From: Strongyloides papillosus
Taxonomy: Eukaryota > Nematoda > Chromadorea > Rhabditida > Strongyloididae
Assembly: GCA_005656395.1 (NCBI GenBank)
Contig: SRSI01000010.1
Span: 2,604,001 to 2,668,000 of the forward strand
Reading direction: 5' to 3'
DNA length: 64,000 bases
Shown: piece by piece, positions 35,664 to 47,435 of the stretch
Layout: every line of letters begins with the position of its first letter
Numbering within the stretch: the stretch's first letter is position 1
Program-made: the position numbers and the translations under genes
The notes under the pieces: generated by a model
The model's database searches: none
What the model was told of the DNA's origin: nothing
The model's input: only the letters and a program-made list of their open reading frames with translations

Positions 35664-38297
35664 TTATCTTAGATGTTCCAAAATTCTAGCCTTTTGATCA
35701 CCATTAGGATAGATAGATGTTACTAGTAATCCTAACTCCTTCTTGATTGTTGAGTTATTAAAAATTAGATTTTTGTTTGAAACTTGAGTAATGTCAGCAT
35801 TACATTGGGCACCGGAAATGATAACAGATATTTGAGAAAGCCCAGTCACAGCATCAGGACACAAATCAGACAATCTTGTGGAATCACGATGTTCAGAAAG
35901 AATTTCATCTATTCTTAACATAAAATCATTGAGATTACGGACGATGTTCTCGTAGTAGAGATTATCTGCGAGAGGCTTTAGTTTTGTGAGGGTTTCGATC
36001 ATGTCCTTAAGTATCTCGTTCATGATTTCACCTAATATTATTTTAAAGGTTCCAGAGGTGACACTTGTATTCAAAGATGCAACAATTCCATGAAACTCTT
36101 TGTAAAAGTTAAGAAGGGATGTATTTTCAGTTAAAGAATATTCTAAATAATTTTCAGTGAAAATCTTTCCTTTCCCTAACTTATTAGAAAGATCACCTTT
36201 GAATCTTGCGAGATGAAAGCCTAGTGAAGAGCAAGCCAAATCTCGTAGTTTAGAATGCATCATAGCGAAGTTATAGAACGCATCTTTAGAGAATGAATAA
36301 CTAAGGTAAACTCCAATTCTCTTAGTGAGGTAATAACAACTGTTAAAGAATGAAACAGCCAAGCCAAATTCTTTCGTTAAACGATCTCTATAGTCATTTT
36401 CAATAATATTAACATAAGTTTCAAGTAGAGCATTAAAGGTTTTTTCAACGGTTATTATATTATAGACATCAGACTCGTTATGCATATCTAAGAGTTTAAT
36501 CATGTAATCAGTGAGTTTTTTCCCAGAAGCAGTGATTTGGCATTGAACAAGCCGAGATTTCAGCGGTAATAACTCGTCCTTTCCTTCATTAACAATTGTT
36601 TTGATATTCGATCTGTCAACTTTCCACAAAGTATCATCCTTATAGCTAGATGCACTATGGAGAATTGCAGATTCAGGTACTCCAACAATTGTAACAGTAA
36701 GGAAATCATTAGTACAAGATTTCTTGACCCAACTCATAATCTCTCCACAAATTTTGTTTGTCAATCTATCCTTTATATCAGAATCCATTGATAAAATAAA
36801 GTTACTATCCCGAATCAATCCTAATTTAACATAGGGAACCATGACACTATCGATCCTTTCAATGAGTTTTGCCACTTCATCAGCATTATCAAAAGCCAAA
36901 TTTATGTAGTCATCAACTGAAACACGGATTCTTTCAATAATCCTAGATGATAATCCATGTTCACCCATGTAATCTAAAAGAGTAAATTTCCCCTGGTCAG
37001 CTACTTCACAAAAAGCAAGTTCAAAAATTTCATATAGGTCGTTATTAAAACGTTCCAAGAAGTCGATTAAACAATTTAACTTGATAACGGGAATTTCTTC
37101 TTCACGCGTTTTCGAGATGAAGTTCTTCAATTTAGTTTGGTATTCTACAGGGAAACCATCAGCGAATTTCATTACAAACTTTCTTCTTACTTTAGCTCCT
37201 TTTGTTGAATTGACATCTTCGGGCAATGATACAACCGGTGCAAGACACTCGGTGAAAGAGTAGGAATCAATGAAAGAATATTTCATACATTGATCGACGA
37301 AGCATGAAAACGTTTCCAAAAACTCTTCCATTAGAACACCGAGAGTTCCACTGTTGAAAGCCGCAATAAGAATCTAAAAAATAAGTATCACAATAAAGAC
37401 ATGTCTAAACATACACCCTCAATCTCGGATTGACTAAAATTAAAAACAAACTCCATCTTTGGGAAATTCGTCATCTTATCGGATGTGGTGATACTCCAAT
37501 TAATTAATGTTCGGAACTTTGATGTTATTGTCTTCTCAAAGTCAATGGTTTCCTCATTTAAAAATGAATCGTAAACGTCTCTGAGGTATGTTTGCAACTC
37601 TTTATGCAACAGTTCTGATTGAGAGGTTGACATAACATTGGTATATGCGAAACTGAGACTACAAATCCAATCAGAGTACTTTATAAGGCTTTCAAAATCA
37701 TCCTTGATGTCAAAACAAAGAGATTCACGCATACATTCTAGAAATCCTATATGTGCGTTTACTTGGTCAAAAACCTTTATGTACTCCTTTGTACTTTTTG
37801 TTTCCTCTGCAGTCAATGACCCTGCTGGGGTATTCTCACCATCATCCATCCTACTTTGAAGAACTTTCAAAGGAGCAGAGATCTTCGAAAGGATATCCTT
37901 GAAATAGGTTGATGTGACAAGTCTCTTGTAAGCATTATCATCTCGACTGAAGAAGTAATTGACAACAACACTATTAAAGCCTTGTGCAACTAAAAAATGA
38001 CATTTAATCTTAGTAGAAGTAATCTAAAATTTTACCTCTAATAGATTCATTTAAGCTTCCTCTAATCATTGAAATCAACTCTTCATTTGACATTTCACAA
38101 TATTTGCTTGTTAACTCGTCAGAATTAGATAGATTAGAGGGTGAATTAATACCACTAATATCAACCTTTGGTGAATCATTAAGAGTTGATCTTTGAAATG
38201 ATTCGTTGATTTCGTTTACAGACGTACAGTCTGCAGCATTTGGAGCTTGAATTTGAGAAGTATCCACAAGACTAACATTTCCGAGATCCGATGACAT
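35664..38297 (-). CDS. czw-1: ZW10 homologue (RZZ kinetochore complex / Dsl1-type tether)
   Basis: Three exons (38297-38036, 37989-37415, 37373-35664) have phases that close exactly, giving 848 aa. The N-terminus is a Ser/Asn-rich extension of about 60 residues not usual in ZW10. The body is all-helical. Its last third follows the ZW10 block order: SFFNSCYYLTKRIGVYLSYS, then LRDLACSSLGFHLARFKGDL, then LNTSVTSGTFKIILGEIMNE. It ends with IKKELGLLVTSIYPNGDQKA, like the C-terminus of human ZW10. ZW10 is the RZZ subunit that recruits dynein and Mad1-Mad2 to kinetochores, and in interphase it is a Golgi-ER tether. The sequence is divergent, so another helical tethering subunit (COG/exocyst type) is the main alternative. 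It shares a promoter with Nup160. Confidence 0.6.
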
Positions 38298-38409
38298 GTT
38301 TAGAAAATATTAACAATCAAACAAGTGATATTCAAATCAAAGACTATACAAAAATAGCAAAATGCAAAAAATAAGACGATGATTTTTTTTCTTTGTAAGA
38401 AATTTACAG

Positions 38410-38420
38410 TTTCCCGCCAA
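38410..38420. promoter_or_regulatory. Consensus E2F/DP site TTTCCCGCCAA
   Basis: An exact TTTSSCGCC-type E2F motif lies near the middle of the 221-bp divergent promoter between ZW10 (start 38297) and Nup160 (start 38519). GC-rich 11-mers are rare in this genome's intergenic DNA, which makes a chance match less likely. Binding is inferred. Confidence 0.55.
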
Positions 38421-38518
38421 CTCTCAAAGCGAAAATGTTAGTATAATGTAATATTTGATGAGAAAAGTTTTTTTAAACATTGTACACCACTATTTTTAAT
38501 TTTGCATCTCTTTAGAAA

Positions 38519-41500
38519 ATGTATGAGTTTTCATCCACGGAATTCAAGTTTCCATCGTCTGAATTTGCTAAGAATCCACAGATTAAAAAAATCCCTATAG
38601 GTATGGTTAACTAATTGTCAACTATTTACACATATATATTTAATTTAATTTTTTAGATATATCTAACATCTCTGCTCAAAATGTTGATGTCGACAGCTAT
38701 TGTGATTCTTTCACATTCCCAAACATGGGTTCTGTTTTAGACAATCGTTTCATTGTGTGGTAAGTCCAATAATGGAGAAAGTTCTCTAATTTTCTTTTTA
38801 GGAAGTCAGAAGGAAGTAATTTATATCTCCAAGAATACTCCACTGAAAGAGATCTAAAAAGTTCATCTCTATGTATAAATGTTGCACCTTCTGTTATTGT
38901 ACCAGGGACTCAAATATCATTTTCTCAAAATTGTCTTACTTTAACAATTGTGACGCAGTTTGCTATTTGTAGCTTGGATTTACCATTGTCGGAAGATATG
39001 GTGGATGAATTAAAATGTACTTCTGCTCTTCATTACTTCTACATTTCTTCTGAGAATGTATTAAAACGTGTGTATAATTTTAAGAATCAGGCGGCTTTTG
39101 CAGTCAAGGCTTGTGTTGCTTCGCCCACTGGATTCTCTCCTCATGTTGTAGTCTGCCTTAATGTAAAGAATGAGGTCATTGTTATTAAAGTACCAAAGGC
39201 TGGAGTTCCAAATGGGAAGGTTGAGGAGACCAATCTGAGTAGTACTGGGTTTCTTGAATATTTTACAAGGCCAACAGAAAATAAGAAAGTAGTGGACCTT
39301 CATGCTATATCTACATCCGAAGATACATATGTCTTAACACTACATAATGAAGCAATGGTCAAACTTTGGTCTACAAATAGTTGCACCGTGGTTGATCGTA
39401 TCAATGTTTGTGAATACTTTAGGACATCTCTCTCGAGTATTAATAATATCTACATCAAAACGGCTACCTTAAACAAGGAGAAATTTGCAGTGATATTCGC
39501 CCGAAGTATATGTGAAAAATCGTTTATTGGTCTCTTTTCTATATGTTCTGATAGATTTGATTTTTGCTGTCAGAGTTTCATTACCAGTCAGTCATTCGAT
39601 CACCAAGATTTTATTGTTGTTCCGGCAGGAAAGACTTTTGATTTGGGAGTGGATTTGTATATATTGTCTCGGAAACCCAACAATTATACAGTTGACGATG
39701 ACATTCCAGTAAGACAACCGTATATAATTGAGAAGTGTTGGATTAATACCAAAATTCCTCATGAAACGGCTGAAACCGTTTCTGTTATTCCTGTTGTTAA
39801 TGCTTATGATGTGCCATTCTTGAATGATTTCACTATGGAGGATGATTCTTCTGAACAGACAAGTTTCTATAAAAGAGTTGTTTTCGACAAAGAAGTTTTT
39901 TCAAGTGAAGTAGTTCAAAAGGCCGTAGCAATTAATTGTAAAATGAATAAGAAAGATGTTCCTCTCGAAGATTACTTGGCTCTTCGTTCTTTAATCAAAT
40001 CTTATATAAAATCACCGAAATTTAAACAAGATGCCATGGGAACACCAGGTCAAAAGCGAGTGACTGATAATTTAGTATCTCATAACATGGAGATCGCTTT
40101 ATTAAACTTCTGGAAGAAACTTCTTCAAACTTGTTATGAACTTCAATATGTAGCAAATGAAGCTATTGGACTATGGAAAGCTGAAAACGTTGGACTTGTT
40201 GGTAGTATTCTTAATAATCAATTGACTGTCATCTCCAATGGTGATTATGTATTATCACAAATTGTTACTAACGTACTAAAAAAGTCTGGTCTAAAAAGTA
40301 TTCCTTTTAGTCAATTGGCAAAAAATATTGAGAAGCAAAAGAAAGGTCTCGTAGCAGTAAATGTAATTGAGAAATCTAAAAACGTTAAATTCTTAGAGAC
40401 TCTTCATGATGAACTTTCGCAGTCATTGTATCTTTTAACAGTTGAGCCTTCAGAGTTAACTACTGTAATATCTACATCAGAGTACATTGGATCATCTTTC
40501 ACTGTTGAGTTATTGTCATCTACTCTACGAAATTTAATTGGTGGTAGAACGTACTTCGCATCTCGTCTTCTTGACATCTATAAATTTATTCCAAAATGCC
40601 AAGGTAATAAGCTTGTTAAGGAGAATGAAACTATTAAGAAGCAACTCGATCAAATAAGAAATCTTTATGGGGTTCTATTTCAAACTCTAACACTACCCCT
40701 TAGAATTGGTAGAGAATCACATTCTCCAAACATCACACTTTCTACTTCATTCTTTAAATATATGCAAAAACACAAACCAACTCTTATGATGAAACCGATG
40801 GTATTTCCAGAGTCTACACCTTTCTCATTGTACCTAAGTAATGTTCTCTACGCTACTGTTTATTCAATGTATCCAGCATCTCTAAGTTCTGCCTTTTTAA
40901 AATATTTCATTGCTACAGATAAATTCGAATATCTTGTTGACTTTATTGGAAAATGTAATAATCAGGCTCCAGAGTTGAAATATTCAAATCTGCTTTGTAA
41001 TGGGCTTGCTTGTGTTGCATCTGGTAAAGTTTCAAAGGCTTTTAATAACATTATTTTGGCTCTAAACGGCATTAACACAAAGGATCTTGCATTGAATAAT
41101 CTACTTAAGCAACTTATGCCAAGTGTTGAATATGGAGAAAGTCTTGTTTACATTGAAGCTATAGAATTATTAATTAGATATTTTATGTTTAAGAATTATC
41201 ATGAAATTTCAATTCAACTGGGGAAGTATGCAACGGAAAGTGTAGATTTACCGGAGAATCGATTGTCATCCGTATATAACCTTCTTTTCTCCGTTTACTT
41301 ACGCAAAGGAGATTTTCTTTCTTCATTAGAATGTTTGAAAAATATATCTAGTGCTGATGATCGATCTAAATCTCTTCGATTGATAGTTGGAATTTTAATG
41401 GAACCTAAGAATCGTCCTTCTTTTATTTCTTTAACTACTGGACAACTTTCACTTTCAATAATGGAGTATCTTGAGGAACGTGCTAACGATTGTGATGATT

Positions 41501-42477
41501 TAATGACAGCTGGAGATGATTATCTTTTTAATGTTGCTTTTATGGCAAGGAGAACCAAATATCTTCGTTCAGCTTATAACATGTACCACTATTCATGTAA
41601 ACTTGGACAGTCTATCGATTCTTGGCAACAATTACAGAAACGTTGTAAAGCATTGTCTGAAGCCAAACATCTTCTCTCTCTTAGTTCAGAAGAAAAATAC
41701 CTTAATGTAAAAGAAGATCTTAGTGTCATATATTCTAGACATTGTCTTAATACTTATAAAGTTACTGAAGAAGATATCATGAAACAACTTATGTTATCTG
41801 AAGCAAGATTAGCATTAATGGACATCTATCAGACAAATTCTATACCACCAGAAGATAAAGATATTTTAGAAAGAGAGTTAGTTAATCACAATTTATTTGA
41901 TATGGCATGGACAATAATTATGTATTTTGGCACCTCTCCAAAACGATTCTTTAAAACTGTTACAGAACAATGTATAATAGTTGAAGCATCAGGATCAGAT
42001 ACACCACCAGAATGGGTATTGCATAACATTAAAAATTTAAAAGATTGTATTGAGATGGAGGGAAGACATTATATGATTTTGAAATGTTATTTAGAACAAC
42101 ATCTATCCGCTAATCCTTGTGATTCAGAAGTCTTAAGAGTTATCTTTTATGAATTCCTTCGCTATAATTTCCCTGCACCAGAGTGGTTTGTCGAAATATT
42201 TACTACGAAAAATCTTCCTGAATATTTAAGATGTTTATTAGAATATAATGAAATAGAAAAAGTTCATAGTACATTGTTGACAGCTATTGATAAAGCTATT
42301 CATGATGTTGGAGTTCACAAGAAACACAACCCTATTCTGCCAGTTACAGTTATTGAACAATTTTTATATCTTGCCATTAAAGGAGGCTTCAATAAAAATG
42401 CTAGTGATGTTGAAGCTAAAGTGTTGGAGTATTTTAAAAAAGTTAGAACTATTCAAACTGCACTAAAACTTCATTAA
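38519..42477 (+). CDS. npp-6: Nucleoporin Nup160 homologue
   Basis: Three exons (38519-38600, 38657-38759, 38802-42477) give 1286 aa. The first 450 residues or so look like the Nup160 beta-propeller (for example VPGTQISFSQNCLTLTIVTQ, then a PHVVVCLNVKNEVIVIKVP strand pair, then DTYVLTLHNEAMVKLWS). The rest is an alpha-helical solenoid. It includes the characteristic late segments VNHNLFDMAWTIIMYFG and FPAPEWFVEIFTTKNLPEYL, then LLEYNEIEKVHSTLLTAID, which match the Nup160 C-terminus. Nup160 is a scaffold subunit of the Y-complex (Nup107-160) of the nuclear pore, and that complex also sits at kinetochores in mitosis. Length is within the family range (human about 1430). The head-to-head arrangement with ZW10 and the E2F motif suggest cell-cycle co-expression. 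Confidence 0.78.
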
Positions 42478-43425
42478 TTTTTTTATTCAATGTATTTTAT
42501 GTCTATCATGTTCTTTTCATTTATCTTAACGTTTATTTATTTTTTTGTGATCAATTTTATTTTATGTATATAAAAATTTACCACTACAATTTTTATTGTT
42601 TTTTGTTTTGAAATTTATTTTTTTAAATAAACTGTATTGATATGAAACACTTTCTCTTTATATTACTCTACGATTAAATTTATAAAAATATTTAAAGTCA
42701 CTTGTATTTCTGATTGTCTGAAAACTTTCAAAATTACCGTGTAAAATGAGCATTTACCTTTAATTCAGTAAAATCATTCTTGGAAAAATATTAGTTAAAG
42801 GTTCTTTTATTCTAATGGTCTCAACTTAAATTTTGTTACTTTTCTTTGTGTAGTTTTTTATTGTATGTATTTAATAAATTTACTAACATTTTAGTAGATT
42901 TAAAAAGGATTTTCTTGAGTTGGAAAATAAACTAACGGTAGTTTTTAAGTACAACCAACAATTATTAATTTTGCTTTAGTTGAGTATAACAAAATCTTTT
43001 CTCTTTTTGAGTTAATATATTGTTTCATATGTGCCAATTAGTTCCTTGTTTAAACACCACATTAATTAAATAAAACTTTTGTCCGAATTTAAAGCAAAAA
43101 GATAAATGATTGAAAAAAAACTCTTCAAATGCTATAAAATAAATGCTTTACTTGGTTTTTTAAAAAGGGAGTGACCTAAATAGGATTTTATCCAATTAAT
43201 TTACCAACATGTGTAATAAATACATACCACTTTTTTATAAATTTTCTTTATCAATAATCTTAAACAAGAGATTATTTCCTGTTTTTCATCTCAATGATGC
43301 AGAATTCTGGAAAAAAGCAGTCACTCTGTATAAACAAAAAAAAAGTACACGACGTTAAAAATTTTATTATATTATTATAGCTATATAACAAAACAATAAC
43401 ATAAAATAATTCAACATAAACCATT
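42478..43425. other. Intergenic region with part of the F-box duplicon
   Basis: This is 948 bp between the convergent Nup160 and MATH-BTB genes. Its second half (about 42815-43200) is related to the 3' flanks of the two F-box units further on. No gene is seen. Confidence 0.6.
42815..43200 (+). repeat. Partial copy of the F-box duplicon (3' flank)
   Basis: The run ATTGTATGTATTTAATAAAT, then TTTAAAAAGG, then TATTAATTTTGCTTTAGTTG is matched in the same order near 46100-46230 and more loosely near 48000-48160. So is a later TTTTGTCCGAA..AAAGATAAAT stretch. It stands alone here, without the F-box coding part. The edges are approximate. Confidence 0.7.
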
Positions 43426-44692
43426 TCATTTTTTTTTCTTCGGTGGAGATCCGTCAGATGCCATAATTTTTTCCAATACTTCAAAAACTAAAGATTGATC
43501 AGTTTTCTTTAGGTCTCTCCAGGGATTTGACTCAGTTATTGTTTTCTTGTACTTTTCAATCTGCAAAAATTTTGATTACTATACCAACCCTCGTAGTTAA
43601 CTTACGGTTTCAATACAAGCATATTTTAGTACATCCGCGCGAGTTTGATCAGCGACTCTTAAAACTTTGCAAACATTCCTGTCCGACAATTGAAATATAA
43701 GTTCATCTTGGCATAGAGACTTTAAATTTTGAATATCATATCTATCAGCTAACATCAATACGGCGATAACCTCATCGTCATTCAAACAGTCATCTAATTC
43801 AGCAGTATAAATAAAACCAATCATTCTATTGACTGCTTCAGGATTTGCGTCATCTATAAAAATACAATTTGTCATTGCTTCTTTGGTGTTACTATGCGTA
43901 AACATAGCCCTGAAAACAGAGCTTTGTGAAACAAGCATAAATTTATTGACGTTGAATGTCTCGTTGCCACAAATAATTTTGCAGTCACAAAAATCCTCAA
44001 AATCGTCTGAGACATAAAAATCTGATAAACGGGAGATAAAACTCTTATGGAGAGGCATGGATTTTGTTGCAACATCTAATCCCAATTCCCTACAAATGAT
44101 TCCATCTGCATCTGGTGTGAATTCCATTTCACAAGCAATGATCAAGGAACCATCTCTTCGGATAAAACCGCCCATTGTCGATATTGGAATGCAACTAACA
44201 CCGCAAAGTTGAGCGTAATTAGATGGTTTCAAAGTGAACTCATTTGTATATGAATTAGATGCCCAGGAAATATAGTTGTTTTTTTCAATCAGGTACCTAT
44301 GTTTGACTTTAAATTTTAATTGCTTATCGGGAGACTTAGAAACCATCTCCAAAAATAAGCTTCCATTATCAACAGACCCCGCGATTCCTCCACGAGGGTA
44401 CAAACATATCTGCCAACAGACGTTTGGTAGACCAGTGCCTTTAAAAACACCGCTTTTCAAGCAGACGTCTCGTTGATCTGAATCAAATACCGTCCGGAAG
44501 TTGAAAATCTAAATATAATACAAAAAATTATCATAGAAATAAGAGAGACAAACATACAGTCCATTCATGTCTTGTAGTTACAGCCCCACGTGAGGTGTGG
44601 TTTTCACTTCTACAACCATCATGACTATCTTCCCAACCAGAAGATTTCGAATTAATTACAATACTTAAATTAGAGTTACTAATAGTACCCAT
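43426..44692 (-). CDS. MATH-BTB protein (SPOP-like CUL3 adaptor)
   Basis: Three exons (44692-44558, 44508-43606, 43560-43426) give 390 aa. A TTTATTTGCAG acceptor 5 nt before the ATG suggests spliced-leader addition. A frame extending further upstream would add a false signal-like peptide. The MATH domain covers about residues 38-170 (RHEWTIFNFRTVF.., WQICLYPRG). The BTB domain covers about 205-310 (FCDCKIICGNETFNVNKFML, VSQSSVFRAMF, DRYDIQNLKSLCQDELI). A BACK-like end finishes in the basic tail MASDGSPPKKKK, a likely nuclear localisation signal in the same place as SPOP's. The protein should bring MATH-bound substrates to a CUL3 ubiquitin ligase. Nematodes have expanded BATH families, so its target cannot be guessed. 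Confidence 0.9.
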
Positions 44693-45529
44693 AGTACCTG
44701 CAAATAAAAAATTTAATAATGACAATGTTTTATACATAATAACCAAAAAAAGAGCAAATAATCAAAAACGCAAATTTTGTTACTTTTAAATAACAAACAA
44801 AAGATAGACCGAAAAATTCATAAAAAAGACCAGAACAAAAGCCCAACATATATTTTTATTAAACCTCTCAAGGACATCTTTGATTACAACATAACAAAAA
44901 TCATTTAAAAATAACCTCTTGGTATAAAACAAATCAACATTCTTCTGATAACTTTTAACAAGTGTTGAAATATGCTTTTTAGGACTTTGGAAAAGTGACA
45001 TCAATAAGAAAAGAGGTTAGCATGTCGTCAGCAATCTATTTTTGTCTTTTCATTTATGTCCCATCATTTAGTATTTATAATAGTCTGATGTTTTTAATCT
45101 TTAAACTTTGAAATGTAATGAACACTTAAAGTTATCTTTATTCATTCATGTAATACGATATTGTATAAGTAATGAAAAAGTAGTAAATTCTTAATAAGAT
45201 GGGAAAAGTGCTCTGAGATTTCAGATCTTTTCTTAGTATAGGTGCAAAAAAAAAGAATGAAACAACGGTTATTTTTGCTTGGACACGGCATTGTCATCGC
45301 TGTAAAATATTCATTCATTGTAATCATGTTTTGAAATGCAATAAACTTTCATGAAATTGCAAACATTATATCATTTTATACGCTTGAATTTGTTCTCTCC
45401 ATTGTTACCAAAATCTTCCGTGATGGTTTTCTTAATTTAATTTATACTCATCTCTCGTATGTTTTTTCAATTAAACCACATTTATATTTTTTCTATCAGG
45501 ATTGTCCTAAACATAGTTATTGTTCTATT
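44693..45529. other. Upstream region between MATH-BTB and F-box unit 1
   Basis: This region holds the promoter of the MATH-BTB gene and, from about 45040, the 5' flank of F-box unit 1. A minus-strand 72-codon frame (44786-45004) is probably noise. Confidence 0.5.
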
Positions 45530-46530
45530 ATGGATTCTGTTTGGAAAAAGGGAGGTTCTGGAACGCAAGGAAATATATTCGTACTCCCTGATGGTCTTAT
45601 GTTTTTATTTTATCGAAATTCTCCTGGAGCGATATTCTTAATGTAAAACACGTATCGAGGAGACTTTACAGTCTTGTTTATGAAAAATACCGCTTATTAA
45701 ATAGAAGAAAGGTGTGTGGAATCGCAATAATTGACTATATATATGGTGAAATATATCCCCTTTATATTTGGCTGATCTCCGTAATGCGGAAAATGGGTAT
45801 TCACGTATCCTTCTGGATGACAATAACGCGGTAATAGTTTTGGTAGGCATTAATATTTTAACCAATTTTTCTTTTTCAGGAAGCCGTCAACGTTGAAAGT
45901 AGTGATGAGTTGTTAAGATTCTCGGAAATGTTTGACATGAGGGGATCCTGACTTCTATAGTTTACCTGATTCTGGCGATGACTATGGTATTTTTGACAAC
46001 TTCAGACATTAGTATTCTCGGAGCGATTCTATTTTAAGGACTCCATTATTTTTACGGATTTAACTTAAATTTTTTTACTTTTTTTTATATAATTTTTTGA
46101 TTGTATGTATTTAATAAATTTATTGACTATTTAGCAAATTAAAAAGGGTTCTCTTAAGTTGGAGAAAAAAATCTAACGGTTGTCTTCAGCAAAACCAGCA
46201 GCTATTAATTTTGTTTTAGTTGAATATAATAGTGTATTTTCACTTTTTGCATTAATACATGGTTGTAATAGTCTCAATTGATTATGGAAAACTTAACTAT
46301 TTCCTCAATTAACTCCTTACTAATCCACTAAAGTTAGTTTAATGAAACTTTTGCCCAAAAGTTAAGAAAAAAAGATGCTACAGACTACTTTGAATGTGAT
46401 TATTTATTAGCGTATATTATAAAAATATTCTTTAAAACAAATTTAACATTATTTATTTTTCCAAAGAGGGGTCTCTAAGCTAAAATTTAGTCCAAATTTG
46501 GATTTATCATAAATGAAACTTTTAGAAAAT
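45040..46530 (+). repeat. F-box duplicon, unit 1
   Basis: Unit 1 aligns by eye with unit 2 (about 46970-48430) over 5' flank, F-box reading frame, intron and 3' flank, with an offset of about 1.9 kb. Shared landmarks include CTCTGAGATTTCA, TAAAATATTCATT, TTCTCCATTGT, the ATGGATT start and TATTAATTTTG. The boundaries are approximate. Confidence 0.75.
45530..45970 (+). pseudogene. F-box gene copy broken by frameshifts
   Basis: The frame begins MDSVWKKGGSGTQGNIF like the intact copy at 47436, but stops after about 38 codons. The next frame continues the F-box as ILSKFSWSDILNVKHVSRRL and YSLVYEKYRLLNRRKV. A second shift is needed to reach ENGYSRILLDDNNA, the same GTAATAG..CAG intron, and EAVNVESSDELLRFSEMFDM. 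With two frame breaks and homology to a frame that is intact next door, this is a true pseudogene rather than a gene. Confidence 0.75.
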
Positions 46531-46540
46531 TTATTTTTTA

Positions 46541-46909
46541 ATATGTGGAAGTAGAGGATTTCTGGTTGAGAGTTTCACCTTCAATTTACACAACAACAAC
46601 CCACTTCTGAATGATATAAACATTTTTTACAAAAACGAAGCACACCTCACACGTCCTTTCATGACATACATGAACGATAAAAATGATGAGGAGAAAACAG
46701 TTTGCGACCATGGTAGTATTGAATTGCTTTTTAAAACAATCGAAACTACGGATGATTTTAAAAGTATTACTAAAGCTGTTTTTAAAAAATTTAAAACTAC
46801 TAGAAGTCTGTACTCCTTTGAATTTTATGAAATCAATATTATGATTGATTTTCTGGAAATTTGTCCATCTGTCTTATTAATTGAAATAATGTTTTTGTTT
46901 TATAGTTAA
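46541..46909 (+). pseudogene. Detached coding fragment between F-box units
   Basis: A frame open from about 46541, with internal ATG at 46661, encodes FTFNLHNNNPLLNDINIFYK, then a polar stretch. It ends in SIELLFKTIETTDDFKSITK and a leucine-rich end. It has no F-box. Its position between the two duplicon units suggests the 3' part of a longer ancestral F-box protein, cut off from its start. It could instead be a short separate gene from ATG 46661 (82 aa). Confidence 0.35.
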
Positions 46910-47435
46910 AGATTCAATTTATTATCATCAGGAGTTGCTTGCATAAATAATTTATTTTTATTTCTTCATTTTTAGTTTTTATTGTTCACTATACTATTGT
47001 TTAATGTTTTTAATACTTTAGACTTTATAATATATTTAAAACTTACCATCATTTCTTTTTCATCATATATTAAATTGTTAATGAAAGACTGATAACCTCT
47101 TAATAGGATGAAAAAAAGGTCTCTGAGATTTCAAAATCTTCTTGCTATAGACGTATAAAATGAATGGAACAAAGAATATTTTTGTTTGACACACTATTGT
47201 CATCACTATAAAATATTCATTTTCCCGTAGTCGTGTTTCAAATTTTAATGAACTTTGTTAGCTGCGTACATTTTCCCACTTAAGATACTCAATTTTTTTT
47301 TCTCCATTGTCACCAGGACCGTTCGTGAGGTATTTCTCAGTGTGATTTATATCCATTTCCTCAATACATCCTTTCGATAAATCTTGTTTATGTCGTTTTT
47401 TCAGGGTTTTTTTTAAATATATTTACTATTCTATC
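46910..47435. other. 5' flank of F-box unit 2
   Basis: This is duplicon sequence matching about 45040-45529. A TTTTTTCAG at 47395-47403, about 30 bp before the ATG, is a possible trans-splice site for the F-box gene. Confidence 0.5.

Noticed and set aside
44693..44746. N-terminal extension of the MATH-BTB protein resembling a signal peptide
   Set aside because: The extension crosses a strong TTTATTTGCAG acceptor 5 nt before the inner ATG. MATH-BTB proteins are cytosolic or nuclear.
44786..45004. A 72-codon minus-strand frame with a hydrophobic end
   Set aside because: No splice, acceptor or family support. It is upstream of the MATH-BTB gene and of a length expected by chance in AT-rich DNA.
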